Positions 1 to 8,253 of a stretch of DNA of 64,000 bases are shown in pieces (within the stretch, counting starts at the first letter, position 1; every line of letters starts with the position of its first letter). The stretch lies in assembly GCF_016887565.1 (NCBI RefSeq), contig NZ_CP069396.1, forward strand, positions 9,406,001 through 9,470,000, given 5' to 3'. The translations under genes and the position numbers were made by a program. The notes below the pieces were generated by a model. That model saw nothing but the letters and a program-made list of their open reading frames with translations, ran no database searches and had not been told where the DNA came from. The DNA comes from Archangium violaceum (GTDB taxonomy: Bacteria > Myxococcota > Myxococcia > Myxococcales > Myxococcaceae).

Positions 1-1186
1 GCGACCCGGCCTGATTGGCGTAGCCCGCGACGATGTGCGTGTTCAGAGTGCCATGGCCGTCGCAACCCTGGAGGGTGCTCCCGGTGTTCGCCGTTCCCTC
101 CAGGCGGCTGTAGACGACGCGGCTGGTGCCGGTGACGTCCCCGTTGGCGTACAGGCCGAAGTGGTTGGGCATCGACGTGCCGTTGTCGAGTCCGCTGTCG
201 CTCACGTCCACGCCGAAGCCGGACGCGGTGAACTGCGCCTGGGTGAACCCCTTGGAGGCCAACCACGCCAGATAGCCCGGTCCCGTCGGACCCGTCCCGG
301 AGATCTGCCCGGCGAGGATCATGTCCTGGCGCTCGTCGAACTTCCTCGGCCGGGGACGCGGCTGGATGGACACGACGTCCGGGCGCCGCACCACCTCATC
401 GAGCGCCTTCCGGTCCAGCCAGGCCACCACGTTCACGTAGCCCAGCGCTTCCCGGATGATGGACTCGCGGGATTGCAGCGAGCGGATGAGCTCCAGCGTC
501 GCGCCGTTCGTCTCCTCATCCTTGACGAGCTGGATGGCGTAGGTGGGCGTCACGACCGTCTGGATGGACGGGGACAGCTTGTACTCGTCCAGGTACTCGC
601 CATCCCACTGGATGGCAGGGGACGCGGTGAGGTGACGCTCCAGTGTCCCCATCGCGGCGGGGTCGCCATACACGAGGTAGGCGTTGTTGGGGAGGTACGT
701 CACCACCCTGACTCCGGTGGCCTTCAACGCCTCGTACCACTCGGGCCGCACCGGGCCGGCGAAGTGCACGATGTGGAGGCCCTTGCCGGCGACCGTCTTC
801 TTCATCCCGCGCAGGGACATCGCCCGCGTGGACGTGGTGTCGAGCTCCCCCGCGTTCAACAAGATGCGGTTGTAGTCGTCCCGCACCTCCACCCCCGGCG
901 CCGCCGACAGCGACTCGAGCGTGGCGTCATCCACCTGCAACAGCTTGAAGGAACCGTAGTCCCCGAGGACCCTGGCGCCCTGCTTCTCGAGCTCGGCCGC
1001 CTTCTCCGCGCCCAGCTGCACCTTGTGCAGGGATGAGCTCGCGTGGGAGCCCTCGGACCGCGCAGACCCTGGCTCATTCCCCGAGCCCCCACACGCCAAC
1101 GTCGCAACGAGCCCCGCAAGACCGAGCGCCCTCGCGGACAGGCCGCGAGCGCGCATACCGGTCAGCCGGTACGCCGATTCCTTCAT
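1..1186 (-). CDS. S8 (subtilisin-like) serine protease, lipoprotein-like, C-terminal part beyond the window
   Basis: The frame is open from the ATG at 1186 to the left edge (395 codons seen, no stop). The first residues are MKESAYRLTG followed by a hydrophobic stretch ending TLACGGSG, so this is an exported protein, possibly a lipoprotein; the lipobox is imperfect (Thr at -3, Leu at -2). About 280 residues of propeptide-like region follow. Near the edge are SDSGLDNG, which fits the catalytic Asp segment of S8 peptidases, and CDGHGTLNTHIVAGY, which fits the catalytic His segment (HGT). The catalytic Ser would lie outside the window, so completeness cannot be judged. A GAGGG ribosome binding site sits about 9 bases before the ATG. 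An in-frame Met at 1156 is a possible alternative start, but it would shorten the signal peptide. Expected role: secreted or outer-surface proteolysis, common in predatory bacteria. Family call is firm; substrate unknown. Confidence 0.85.
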   Translation of the reverse strand, partial: MKESAYRLTGMRARGLSARALGLAGLVATLACGGSGNEPGSARSEGSHASSSLHKVQLGAEKAAELEKQGARVLGDYGSFKLLQVDDATLESLSAAPGVEVRDDYNRILLNAGELDTTSTRAMSLRGMKKTVAGKGLHIVHFAGPVRPEWYEALKATGVRVVTYLPNNAYLVYGDPAAMGTLERHLTASPAIQWDGEYLDEYKLSPSIQTVVTPTYAIQLVKDEETNGATLELIRSLQSRESIIREALGYVNVVAWLDRKALDEVVRRPDVVSIQPRPRPRKFDERQDMILAGQISGTGPTGPGYLAWLASKGFTQAQFTASGFGVDVSDSGLDNGTSMPNHFGLYANGDVTGTSRVVYSRLEGTANTGSTLQGCDGHGTLNTHIVAGYANQAGS

Positions 1187-1499
1187 GTATTTGCCCTCAT
1201 GGGCGACGAGCGAGGTGCGCCTCGTTCGTGGCTTCACCGGGGGAATCCGGTGAAGGCTCCACTTGCGCGAGCGTCCTCCGAGAATCGGAGCCGCCCGCCC
1301 ACCACTCGCCGCTGAGGGTGATGATTTACCACGTCCCGGTAATCAATGCCAACACACGCCCTCCCACGGGGCGTCAATCGGCTCTCAAGAATCGAGACCG
1401 TCTATTCGCTCTCGCCCGGAGCGCGTGCCCCGGAAACACAAAGCCCCGGGCGCGGCGCAGGGTGCGCCGGCCCGGGGCCTCTACTGCTTGGAACCGCGA
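1187..1499. other. Intergenic region between the protease and the Kelch lipoprotein gene
   Basis: These 313 bases contain the promoter region of the protease gene and the terminator of the upstream Kelch gene (1443-1478). I see no convincing coding frame, RNA gene or further repeat. Long open frames crossing it on the plus strand are shadows of the minus-strand genes. Confidence 0.6.
1443..1478 (-). terminator. Rho-independent-type terminator of the Kelch lipoprotein gene
   Basis: The arms gccccgggcgcggcgca and tgcgccggcccggggc pair around a GGG loop with a single bulge. On the minus strand the hairpin is followed at once by TTTGTGTTT. It lies 22 bases after the stop codon of the gene ending at 1500, which is the expected place for its terminator. 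Confidence 0.75.
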
Positions 1500-4199
1500 C
1501 TACTTCGCGCCGCCGCCGAGGCTGAACAGCTCGGCGGAGGACTGATCGGTGTTGCTGACGCCCGCGGTCGCCAGCACCTGGCCGTTGGGCAGCAGCGTGG
1601 CCGTGTGGCCGTAGCGGTCCACGTTCAGGCTGCCCGCCGAGCACCAAGTGCCGGTCGCCGGATCGTAGAACTCCGCCGCGGTCAGGATGCCGGTGGCCTG
1701 GTGGTAGCCGCCCACCGCCAGCAGCTTGCCATTGGACAGCAGCGTGGCCGTGTGGAAGCGGCGCGGGGTGACCATGCTGCCCGTGGCCGTCCAGCGGCCC
1801 GTGGCCGGGTCATACAGCTCGGCCGAGGAGCCGCTGGCGATGTCCCAGCTGCCACCACCCGCCGCCAGCACCTTGCCGTTGGGCAGCAGCGTGGCCGAGT
1901 GGAAGCGGCGCGGCGTGCCCAGGGCGCCCACCGGCGTCCAGGTGCCGCTCTCGGGATCGTACAGCTCCGCGGAGGTCAGCAGCTCGCTCGCGTCATCGCC
2001 GCCGCCCGCCACCAGCACCCTGCCATTGGGCAGCAGCGTGGCCGTGTGGTCACGACGGGCCCCGCCCATGTTGCCGGCGAGCGACCAGGTGCCCGTGGCC
2101 GGGTCGTACAGCTCCACCGAGGACAGCGCGACGCCGGAGGCGCTCTCGCCACCCGTCACCAGCACCTTGCCATTGGGCAGCAGCGTGGCCGTGTGATGCG
2201 AGCGGAACACCACCAGGCTGCCAGTGGTCTTCCAGCGGCCGAGGTCCGGGTAGTACAGCTCGGAGGAGGCGCCGCTGATGGCGCACGCCCCGCCGCCGGC
2301 GATCAGCACCCGCCCATCCTGCAGCAGCGTCATCGTGTGGTAGCGGTGCGTGGCCAGCGTGTCGCCGGTGCGCTTCCAGGTTCCGGTGGCAACGTCATAC
2401 AGCTCGGAGGTGGTGTTGAAGCCGCCCGCCGTCAGCACCTGGAGGCCGCCCTTGAGCAGCGTGGTCGTGTGATGGATCCGCCCCAGCGCGAGGCTGCCCG
2501 TGGCCTTCCACGTCCCCTTCACCTGGCAGACGCCCGCGCGCGTGCCCGGGGCGTTGGAGCGGAAGTTGTTGAGGCCCGGGGTGAGCCAGTTGGTCGCCGG
2601 GCGGGCGGGGATGGTGCCGTCGTCGTTGACGTTCGTCACCGCGTACGCGTGCTGGTTCCAGATACGGCGCGTGCCCACCCAGCCATCCTGCGGATCGCCG
2701 AACACGCGGATGCCGTTGAAGCCCGGCGCCGCATGGTTGTTCTCCGCCACGACGATCTCCGCGGCGCCGTCGCCATCCACGTCCGCGACGATGGGGAACT
2801 CGTGCGTGGTGCCGGAGCTGTGCGTCGTCTCCCAACGCAGCCCACCCGTCACACCGTCGAGGATGCGCACGCGGAGCTCGTCGGCGTAGATGACCTCGGT
2901 CCTGCCATCGCCCTCGAAGTCGAAGGTGGTGGAGGTGGTCTTGCCCGAGCTGTACTCCTGGATGGGGATGGTCCACTTCACGGCGCCATCGGTGCCGTAG
3001 ACGGTGTAGTTCCAGTCGCCCGCCAGGCCGATCTCCAGCTGCCCGTCACCATCGAAGTCCGCGATGTTGGGCGCGCCACCGTGGCCACGGTTGGTGGGGA
3101 AGGACTGGCCGGGATCCGTGTAGTGGACGTCCCGGGTCCACAGGAGCGTGCAGTCGTCGTCGAGCAGGCTCACCTGGCCATGGCCCGCCACGACGATCTC
3201 ACCGGCCGCGTCGGCGTCGAAGTTGGCCACGCCGGAGAAGCCGCCCAGGATCTGCGTGTTGGTGCACTTGAGCGAGCCATCGAACCGGTAGACGGAGCGG
3301 CCATTGATGACCTCCTGCTTGCCGTCCTGGTCGATGTCCGCCGCGAAGGAGACGGGGCCGGTGTACAGGGCGCCATCCATGCCCTGCGAGCCCACCCACT
3401 TCAGCGCGCCGGTGTTGGTGTAGACGCGGTTGCCGTCGAGGATCTCCACCTTGCCATCGCCGTCCAGGTCCGCCAGAGAGGGGCCGCCCCACTCGTTGTA
3501 GTCGTACGCATCCGGGGCAGAGCGGAACTTGAAGGCGCCATCGTTCTCGAAGCAGATGATGCCGCGGCCGTTCTCCGGAATGCCGCAGATCTCCACCGCG
3601 CCGTCGCCGTCGATGTCACCGGCGGCGATGCTGGCGGCCGGCTTCACCCGGTACTCCGCGTTCGCCACGGCCCACAGCTCGGCCCCGGTCTTGCCGCTGA
3701 TGGCCCGGAGCACGCCATTGACGTTGGCGTTCTCTCCCGCCCGGGCCTTCGCGTTGTAGAAGTCGCCGTCGAAGGCGGTGAAGACGATGTCGGGGCTGCC
3801 GTCCCGGTTCACGTCCACCACCACCGGCTGCATCATCACCTGCTTGTACGCGGACAGCGTCTCGCTGCCCGTCCACGCCCACTGCTGCGCCACCTGAAGG
3901 CTGGCGGCGGCGGGCGCGCTGGGGACCACTGGCGCGCTGGGGACCACTGGCGCGGCGGGCTCGCTGGGGACAGGGGCCGTGCCGTCCACGGTGGGCTCAG
4001 GGGTGGCGATGGGCGTCGGGCTCTGATCGGCCGCGACGCCGTTGATCGCCGCCACGGACTGCGGCGTCTGCCCCGACTGCTCGTCGTTGCGCACCTCACT
4101 GCAGGCAGACAGCGCGGCCAGCGCAACCACCGCCGAGCCCTTCAAGGCACCTGGAACGCTCGTGCGTCCCCACTTCCAGCCTCTTGTTCTCGTCTTCAT
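1500..4199 (-). CDS. Double beta-propeller lipoprotein: FG-GAP/VCBS repeats plus seven Kelch repeats
   Basis: 899 residues. The N-terminus is basic, then hydrophobic, and ends in LSACSEVRN, a good lipobox, so the protein should be lipid-anchored outside the cytoplasm. A Pro/Ala-rich linker with a duplicated VVPSAP unit follows. Residues about 130-550 carry a series of Ca-binding-like FG-GAP repeats (DVNRDGSPDIVF, DIDGDGAVEICG, DLDGDGKVEILDG, DFDGDGQLEIGLAG, DVDGDGAAEIVVAE). Residues about 560-899 hold seven Kelch-type units of about 46 residues (HTATLLPNGKVLVTGG ... AELYDPATGTW), enough for a complete seven-bladed propeller. Start: ATG at 4199 with GGGAGGGA just upstream. It is transcribed alone, ending in the hairpin at 1443-1478. 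Such proteins usually act in surface binding or adhesion; no catalytic motif is visible and the ligand is unknown. Confidence 0.85.
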   Translation of the reverse strand: MKTRTRGWKWGRTSVPGALKGSAVVALAALSACSEVRNDEQSGQTPQSVAAINGVAADQSPTPIATPEPTVDGTAPVPSEPAAPVVPSAPVVPSAPAAASLQVAQQWAWTGSETLSAYKQVMMQPVVVDVNRDGSPDIVFTAFDGDFYNAKARAGENANVNGVLRAISGKTGAELWAVANAEYRVKPAASIAAGDIDGDGAVEICGIPENGRGIICFENDGAFKFRSAPDAYDYNEWGGPSLADLDGDGKVEILDGNRVYTNTGALKWVGSQGMDGALYTGPVSFAADIDQDGKQEVINGRSVYRFDGSLKCTNTQILGGFSGVANFDADAAGEIVVAGHGQVSLLDDDCTLLWTRDVHYTDPGQSFPTNRGHGGAPNIADFDGDGQLEIGLAGDWNYTVYGTDGAVKWTIPIQEYSSGKTTSTTFDFEGDGRTEVIYADELRVRILDGVTGGLRWETTHSSGTTHEFPIVADVDGDGAAEIVVAENNHAAPGFNGIRVFGDPQDGWVGTRRIWNQHAYAVTNVNDDGTIPARPATNWLTPGLNNFRSNAPGTRAGVCQVKGTWKATGSLALGRIHHTTTLLKGGLQVLTAGGFNTTSELYDVATGTWKRTGDTLATHRYHTMTLLQDGRVLIAGGGACAISGASSELYYPDLGRWKTTGSLVVFRSHHTATLLPNGKVLVTGGESASGVALSSVELYDPATGTWSLAGNMGGARRDHTATLLPNGRVLVAGGGDDASELLTSAELYDPESGTWTPVGALGTPRRFHSATLLPNGKVLAAGGGSWDIASGSSAELYDPATGRWTATGSMVTPRRFHTATLLSNGKLLAVGGYHQATGILTAAEFYDPATGTWCSAGSLNVDRYGHTATLLPNGQVLATAGVSNTDQSSAELFSLGGGAK
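3913..3948. repeat. Two tandem copies of an 18-bp unit in the lipoprotein linker
   Basis: ggcgcgctggggaccact occurs twice head to tail, and a diverged third copy follows. It encodes the repeated VVPSAP linker of the lipoprotein on the minus strand. This looks like slippage expansion of a flexible linker. Confidence 0.7.
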
Positions 4200-4423
4200 G
4201 CGTGTCCCTCCCTCTCTTTCGGCCCCTGGGTGCCCACGCGAGCCATGAAGACCGGCGGAGGGCGTGAAGGGGACGACAGAGTAATCTAATTAAAAAAAGA
4301 CATCCTCTCGGAAATGAATGGCTTCTCGCGTCATCCATTCCCTTCCGGCGGAATCATCAAGGAATCAGAATCTGGAGAGACCACATCCACGCAGCCAGTG
4401 GTCCGCCACCCGGACATTTCCCT

Positions 4424-7141
4424 TCACGAGAAGGCCCCCTCCTGCACGCCACACCCCAGCACCGCCAGGACGAGCCGCGCCTCGAGCGCCACCCGTCGCG
4501 CGCCAGCGCGAGCCGCACGCGCCGCGAGTGATTGGAGTCGCGGTGCCACCGCCTCCCGCTCCGAGCCACCACCCACCCGCTGAACCAGCAGCGCCTCGGT
4601 GAGCAGGAGCTCCGCCTCGATGAAGAAGTCCTCGCTGTGACACGCGAGCGCCCGAGCCCGCGCCAGCGCCTCACGTGCCTCCAGGGTCTCACCCAGGGCC
4701 AGCAGTGCCCGCGCCTTCACCGTGTACGAGAGCCCTTCCCGGTCTGGGCTCCGCAACGCCGCGTGGCTGGCCAGCGCCCACTCCGCCACCACGAGCGCCT
4801 CCTCCGGGCGGCCCTCCTCCAGGGCGAGGCTCGCCAGCGCGAGCTCCGTCTCGGCCACGAAGGCCCACAGGCCCCGCGCCCGCCGCAGCTCCAGCGCGCG
4901 CTCCAGCTCCCGCCGCGCCCGCGCCAGCTCCCCCAGTTCCATCAGGAGCAAGCCCAGCTCGTGGCGGGCCCAGGCCTCCATGTAGTCATCCCCATAGGTG
5001 ACCTGGGCCGCATGAATCCCCTCCTCTAGCAGGCACCGGGACTCGTCCAGCTCCCCCAGCAACCGCAGCACCGAGCCCACCAGGATGACGCAGCTGCTCG
5101 CGTCGTGCAGCCGGCCGCGCAGCTGGAACAGCTCCCGTGCGCCCTGGCCCCGCAGCAGGGCCTCGGTGAGATTGCCCAGCTGGCGGTTCAACACACCGGC
5201 GCTCAGGAGGAGCTCCGCCTCGAGCGAGGCGCCCTGGAGCCGCTGAGCCACGCGGATGGCGGAGACGATGACGTACTCGGCCTCGCGCAGCCGAGCCATG
5301 TCGATGAGCGTCATGGCACGTACGTGCATCGCGCGCGCCACGCCACCCCAGTCCCCGCCCTCCAGGAACAGCTGCTCCGACTCCTCCAGCAACCCGATGG
5401 CCTTCCGAGGCTCCGCGAGGTTGCGCGCGGCATACGCCTGGATGATGAGCGCGGACGCGGCGAGCTGCCCCTGGCCCTCCCTCAGCGCCCGGGACACGGC
5501 GGCCGCGGCATGGCGCCGGGAGGACATGAAATCGGCGGTGGCGCTCGCGGCCACCGCCGCGGCCAGGTCGATGCGTGCATCCTCGCACTGAGGAGGAGGG
5601 AGCTGCCGCAGCGTGTCCAGGGTGGCCCGGGCCTCGCGCGACTGCCCCACGTTCACCAGCACGTGCACCAGCGAGGTGCCGTACTCCACATTGCGGGGGA
5701 AGAACTCGAAGAGCGTCCGGTAGGCCTCGATGGCCTGTGCCCACTCGGCCCGCAGCTCATGGTTGCGGGCGGCCACCAGGAGGCGCTCCTCCCGGGACAA
5801 GTGCCCGGCCAGCTCGAGCGCCCGGCGCGCGGCCTCCATGGCTGGCTCCTCTTGATGGAGATACTGGCGAGCGGCGGCCAGTGCCGAGTGCGCGGGAGCG
5901 AAGTCCGGGACGCTCTCCACCACGCGCTCGAACCGCTCGGCCGCGGTCGCCGCGTCATGGTGCCGCAGGGCGACGAGCCCCTCGGCGTAGAGCCGCGCCG
6001 CCTCGGCCTCGGTGGGCATCGCGCCACGCCCGCCCTGGAACTGCTCAGGGAGCCGCGGCCCCGCGCCCAACCGCTCCCTCGCCATGCGCACGGCGCTCGC
6101 CACCCGCTTCATGGGGGAGAGCGAGGGCAACCCCGAACGGCTCCGCCGCTTCGGAACCGGTGCCCCACCGCGCAGCGAGGCCACTACCTCGGACGCGGTG
6201 GCAAAACGAGAACACGGCCGTGGCGCCAGGCAGCGCAGGAGCACCTCCTCCCAGACGGGCTCCAGCTCCGGCACCAGCTCGCGCGGCGAGGGAGGCGGCA
6301 CACTCAGGCGCATCAGGGCGGTGGACGTCTCCGTGTCCCCCACGAAGGGCCGCCGTCCCGTCACCATCTCGAAGAGCACCACCCCGAAGGAGTAGATGTC
6401 GGAGGCGGGAGACAGCGGCCTGCCCTCCACCTGCTCGGGGGACATGTACGCCGGGCTTCCCATGATCGGACCGTCCCCGGAGGAGGACGCCTCTCCTTCG
6501 AAGACCTCCCCGCCGGCCAGGCCGAAGTCGGTCACCACCGCCCGCTGACCACCCGGCAGGGAGGCCGCGGGCACCAACATCACATTGCTGCTCTTGAAGT
6601 CGCGGTGGATGATCCGCGCGGCATGCGCCGCATCCAGCGCCGCCGCCATCTGTTCGGCCAGGAGCAACACCTGACGCGGTGACATCCGCCCGTGGCGCTG
6701 GAGGTGCATGTGGAGCGTCCACCCCGCGAGCAGCTCCATGGAGAGGAAGACGATCCTCCCCGGCGAATCCCCCGCCGCATTCGACTCGACCTCGTGCTCT
6801 CCGAGGTCGAAGACCCGGCACACATTGGGATGCGTCACACGGCGTGCCAGGCGAAGCTCACGCTTGAAGCGCGGGAGCGCCTCCGGCATGGCGGCCAGCT
6901 CCGGCCGGAGGGTCTTGAGCGCCACGGGCTCGTGTAGCGACAGATCCTCCGCCGCGTACACCTCGCCCATCCCTCCACTGGCGATGAAGCACGCCACCCG
7001 GTAGCGCCGGGCGACCAGATCCCCCGCGAAGAACGCGCGCTCACTGTAAAATTCTGGATGCGCGGAAACCCGCTCCGCCTCGGCACCGCCACGTGCCAGG
7101 GTGGTCGTGCTCTGCATCCCCTTGAGCGACTCGCGGTCCAT
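4424..7141 (-). CDS. Hanks-type Ser/Thr protein kinase with C-terminal TPR region
   Basis: 905 residues. The kinase domain spans about 46-325. It has a glycine loop (IASGGMGEVY, 53-62), the ATP-binding Lys76 (VALK), an RD-type catalytic loop HRDFKSSN with Asp181, Lys183 and Asn186, the metal-binding DFG at 205-207, and SPEQ at 234-237 in place of APE. All key catalytic residues are present, so it should be active. After a short basic linker, residues about 375-900 are helical and Ala/Leu/Glu/Arg-rich, in the style of TPR repeats, for protein-protein contacts. No membrane segment is visible, so it is probably cytosolic and activated through TPR partners rather than by an external sensor. The ATG at 7141 is well placed. 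The gene stands alone between the Kelch lipoprotein gene and mcrC. Partners and substrates cannot be read from the sequence. Confidence 0.9.
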   Translation of the reverse strand: MDRESLKGMQSTTTLARGGAEAERVSAHPEFYSERAFFAGDLVARRYRVACFIASGGMGEVYAAEDLSLHEPVALKTLRPELAAMPEALPRFKRELRLARRVTHPNVCRVFDLGEHEVESNAAGDSPGRIVFLSMELLAGWTLHMHLQRHGRMSPRQVLLLAEQMAAALDAAHAARIIHRDFKSSNVMLVPAASLPGGQRAVVTDFGLAGGEVFEGEASSSGDGPIMGSPAYMSPEQVEGRPLSPASDIYSFGVVLFEMVTGRRPFVGDTETSTALMRLSVPPPSPRELVPELEPVWEEVLLRCLAPRPCSRFATASEVVASLRGGAPVPKRRSRSGLPSLSPMKRVASAVRMARERLGAGPRLPEQFQGGRGAMPTEAEAARLYAEGLVALRHHDAATAAERFERVVESVPDFAPAHSALAAARQYLHQEEPAMEAARRALELAGHLSREERLLVAARNHELRAEWAQAIEAYRTLFEFFPRNVEYGTSLVHVLVNVGQSREARATLDTLRQLPPPQCEDARIDLAAAVAASATADFMSSRRHAAAAVSRALREGQGQLAASALIIQAYAARNLAEPRKAIGLLEESEQLFLEGGDWGGVARAMHVRAMTLIDMARLREAEYVIVSAIRVAQRLQGASLEAELLLSAGVLNRQLGNLTEALLRGQGARELFQLRGRLHDASSCVILVGSVLRLLGELDESRCLLEEGIHAAQVTYGDDYMEAWARHELGLLLMELGELARARRELERALELRRARGLWAFVAETELALASLALEEGRPEEALVVAEWALASHAALRSPDREGLSYTVKARALLALGETLEAREALARARALACHSEDFFIEAELLLTEALLVQRVGGGSEREAVAPRLQSLAARAARAGARRVALEARLVLAVLGCGVQEGAFS

Positions 7142-7215
7142 GGCTCGGCATCCCCCCTTCAGACGGCATGATGCTCAAGCTAGAGCAGGCGAACTACTTA
7201 CACCTATGAGGTACG

Positions 7216-8247
7216 TCACACTCCCCTGACCAGTCGCAGGAGGTCCTCCCGGATGCCCGGCCACGGCTGGTCCAGGTCCAGGGAACAGGCCCGCAGCTCA
7301 TGGCCGCCGAGCCGATACCTGTAGTCGAAGCGCTCGCCGCTGGTGGCATACAGCAAGACCCCGGTGTCAGCGGCGCCATGGCCGCGAGCCTCCAGGTTCT
7401 TGAGGTAGGCGAACACCTGGTAGAGGTGCTCCTCGCGCAGCTTCTTGCGCCCGTCGCGGCCGGTGCGCAGCGGGCGCGTGTAGAACTTCGCGTCGAGGAT
7501 GACCTTGTGCCCCGGAGCGACGAGCGAGATGTCCGTGCGCATGCTGGGCAGGAGGGCCTCGGCGCCGGGCAGAACCGGCTCGGCGGCCCAGCGGATGACT
7601 TCTCCCCCCACCCGGAAGTGGTCCTGCTCCCGCTTGAGGAAGTTGCGAACGAACGCCTCGAACAGCGCGCCCATCTCCCGCTCGTCCGCACGGAAGTCGA
7701 CGAAGCGAAAGCCCTGCCCATGCTGCTCCGGGACGAGGAAACGCATCGCCAGCTCGCACGTGTGGAGCAGGAAGCCGTAGTGCGCGTTGTTGCGATGGAG
7801 TTGCACGCGCCGGAAGAGGGCCGGCACGGGCTCGATGGGTGACACCTCGCGCATGCGCCGGGCGGCGTTCGTCAGCTCGCGCGCGAGATGGGGAGCGACA
7901 CCCGCCGAGGCCAGGCGGAGCATCGTCGCCCGCAACAACCGGTTGTGCAGGACGTCGTGGCTGAGCTCGTCGTACCGGCAGACGGCGCGGCTGGAGCGCT
8001 CGAGGTTGCGCTTGAGCGTCACGGACACGTCGAGCCTGCCACGTGGCGAGCGCAAGGCCTCCTCGTGCTCCACGTACGCACGATCCAGGCCCCGGCGCAG
8101 CAGGCCCGCCACGCCCGAGACGAGCACGTGAGCCAGCAGGTCCTGGAGCGGCCCGACATCCAGCCCGCCCACGTCGGCGAGCGGGGCCATGTCGGCGTGA
8201 TCCCAGGCGTAGCAGAGCAGGTAGTAGACGTTGCGGACGGGAACCAC
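7216..8247 (-). CDS. mcrC: McrC-like nuclease subunit of a McrBC-type restriction system
   Basis: 343 residues. In McrBC systems McrC is the endonuclease that joins the McrB GTPase ring and cuts modified DNA. The N-terminal VRNVYYLLCYAWD and the RYDELSHDVLHNRLL segment are typical of McrC. The C-terminal half shows a PD-(D/E)xK nuclease core: Glu197 (FEAF), Asp239 (MRTDISL) and Asp252-Ala-Lys254 (VILDAKFY), close in position to the E. coli McrC catalytic residues as I recall them. The start at 8247 lies 6 bases after the McrB stop, so the two are one transcription unit with mcrB first. The nuclease residues are intact, so the system should be functional. Target modification is unknown. Confidence 0.9.
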   Translation of the reverse strand: MVPVRNVYYLLCYAWDHADMAPLADVGGLDVGPLQDLLAHVLVSGVAGLLRRGLDRAYVEHEEALRSPRGRLDVSVTLKRNLERSSRAVCRYDELSHDVLHNRLLRATMLRLASAGVAPHLARELTNAARRMREVSPIEPVPALFRRVQLHRNNAHYGFLLHTCELAMRFLVPEQHGQGFRFVDFRADEREMGALFEAFVRNFLKREQDHFRVGGEVIRWAAEPVLPGAEALLPSMRTDISLVAPGHKVILDAKFYTRPLRTGRDGRKKLREEHLYQVFAYLKNLEARGHGAADTGVLLYATSGERFDYRYRLGGHELRACSLDLDQPWPGIREDLLRLVRGV

Positions 8248-8253
8248 GACGCC

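Noticed and set aside
35-1036. 333-codon plus-strand open frame at the left edge
   Set aside because: It lies opposite the protease, whose frame has a signal peptide and catalytic motifs (DSG, HGT). No domain is seen in the plus frame.
1263-4289. 1008-codon plus-strand open frame opposite the Kelch lipoprotein
   Set aside because: The minus strand encodes a lipoprotein with clear repeats and a terminator. The plus-strand frame has only biased composition.
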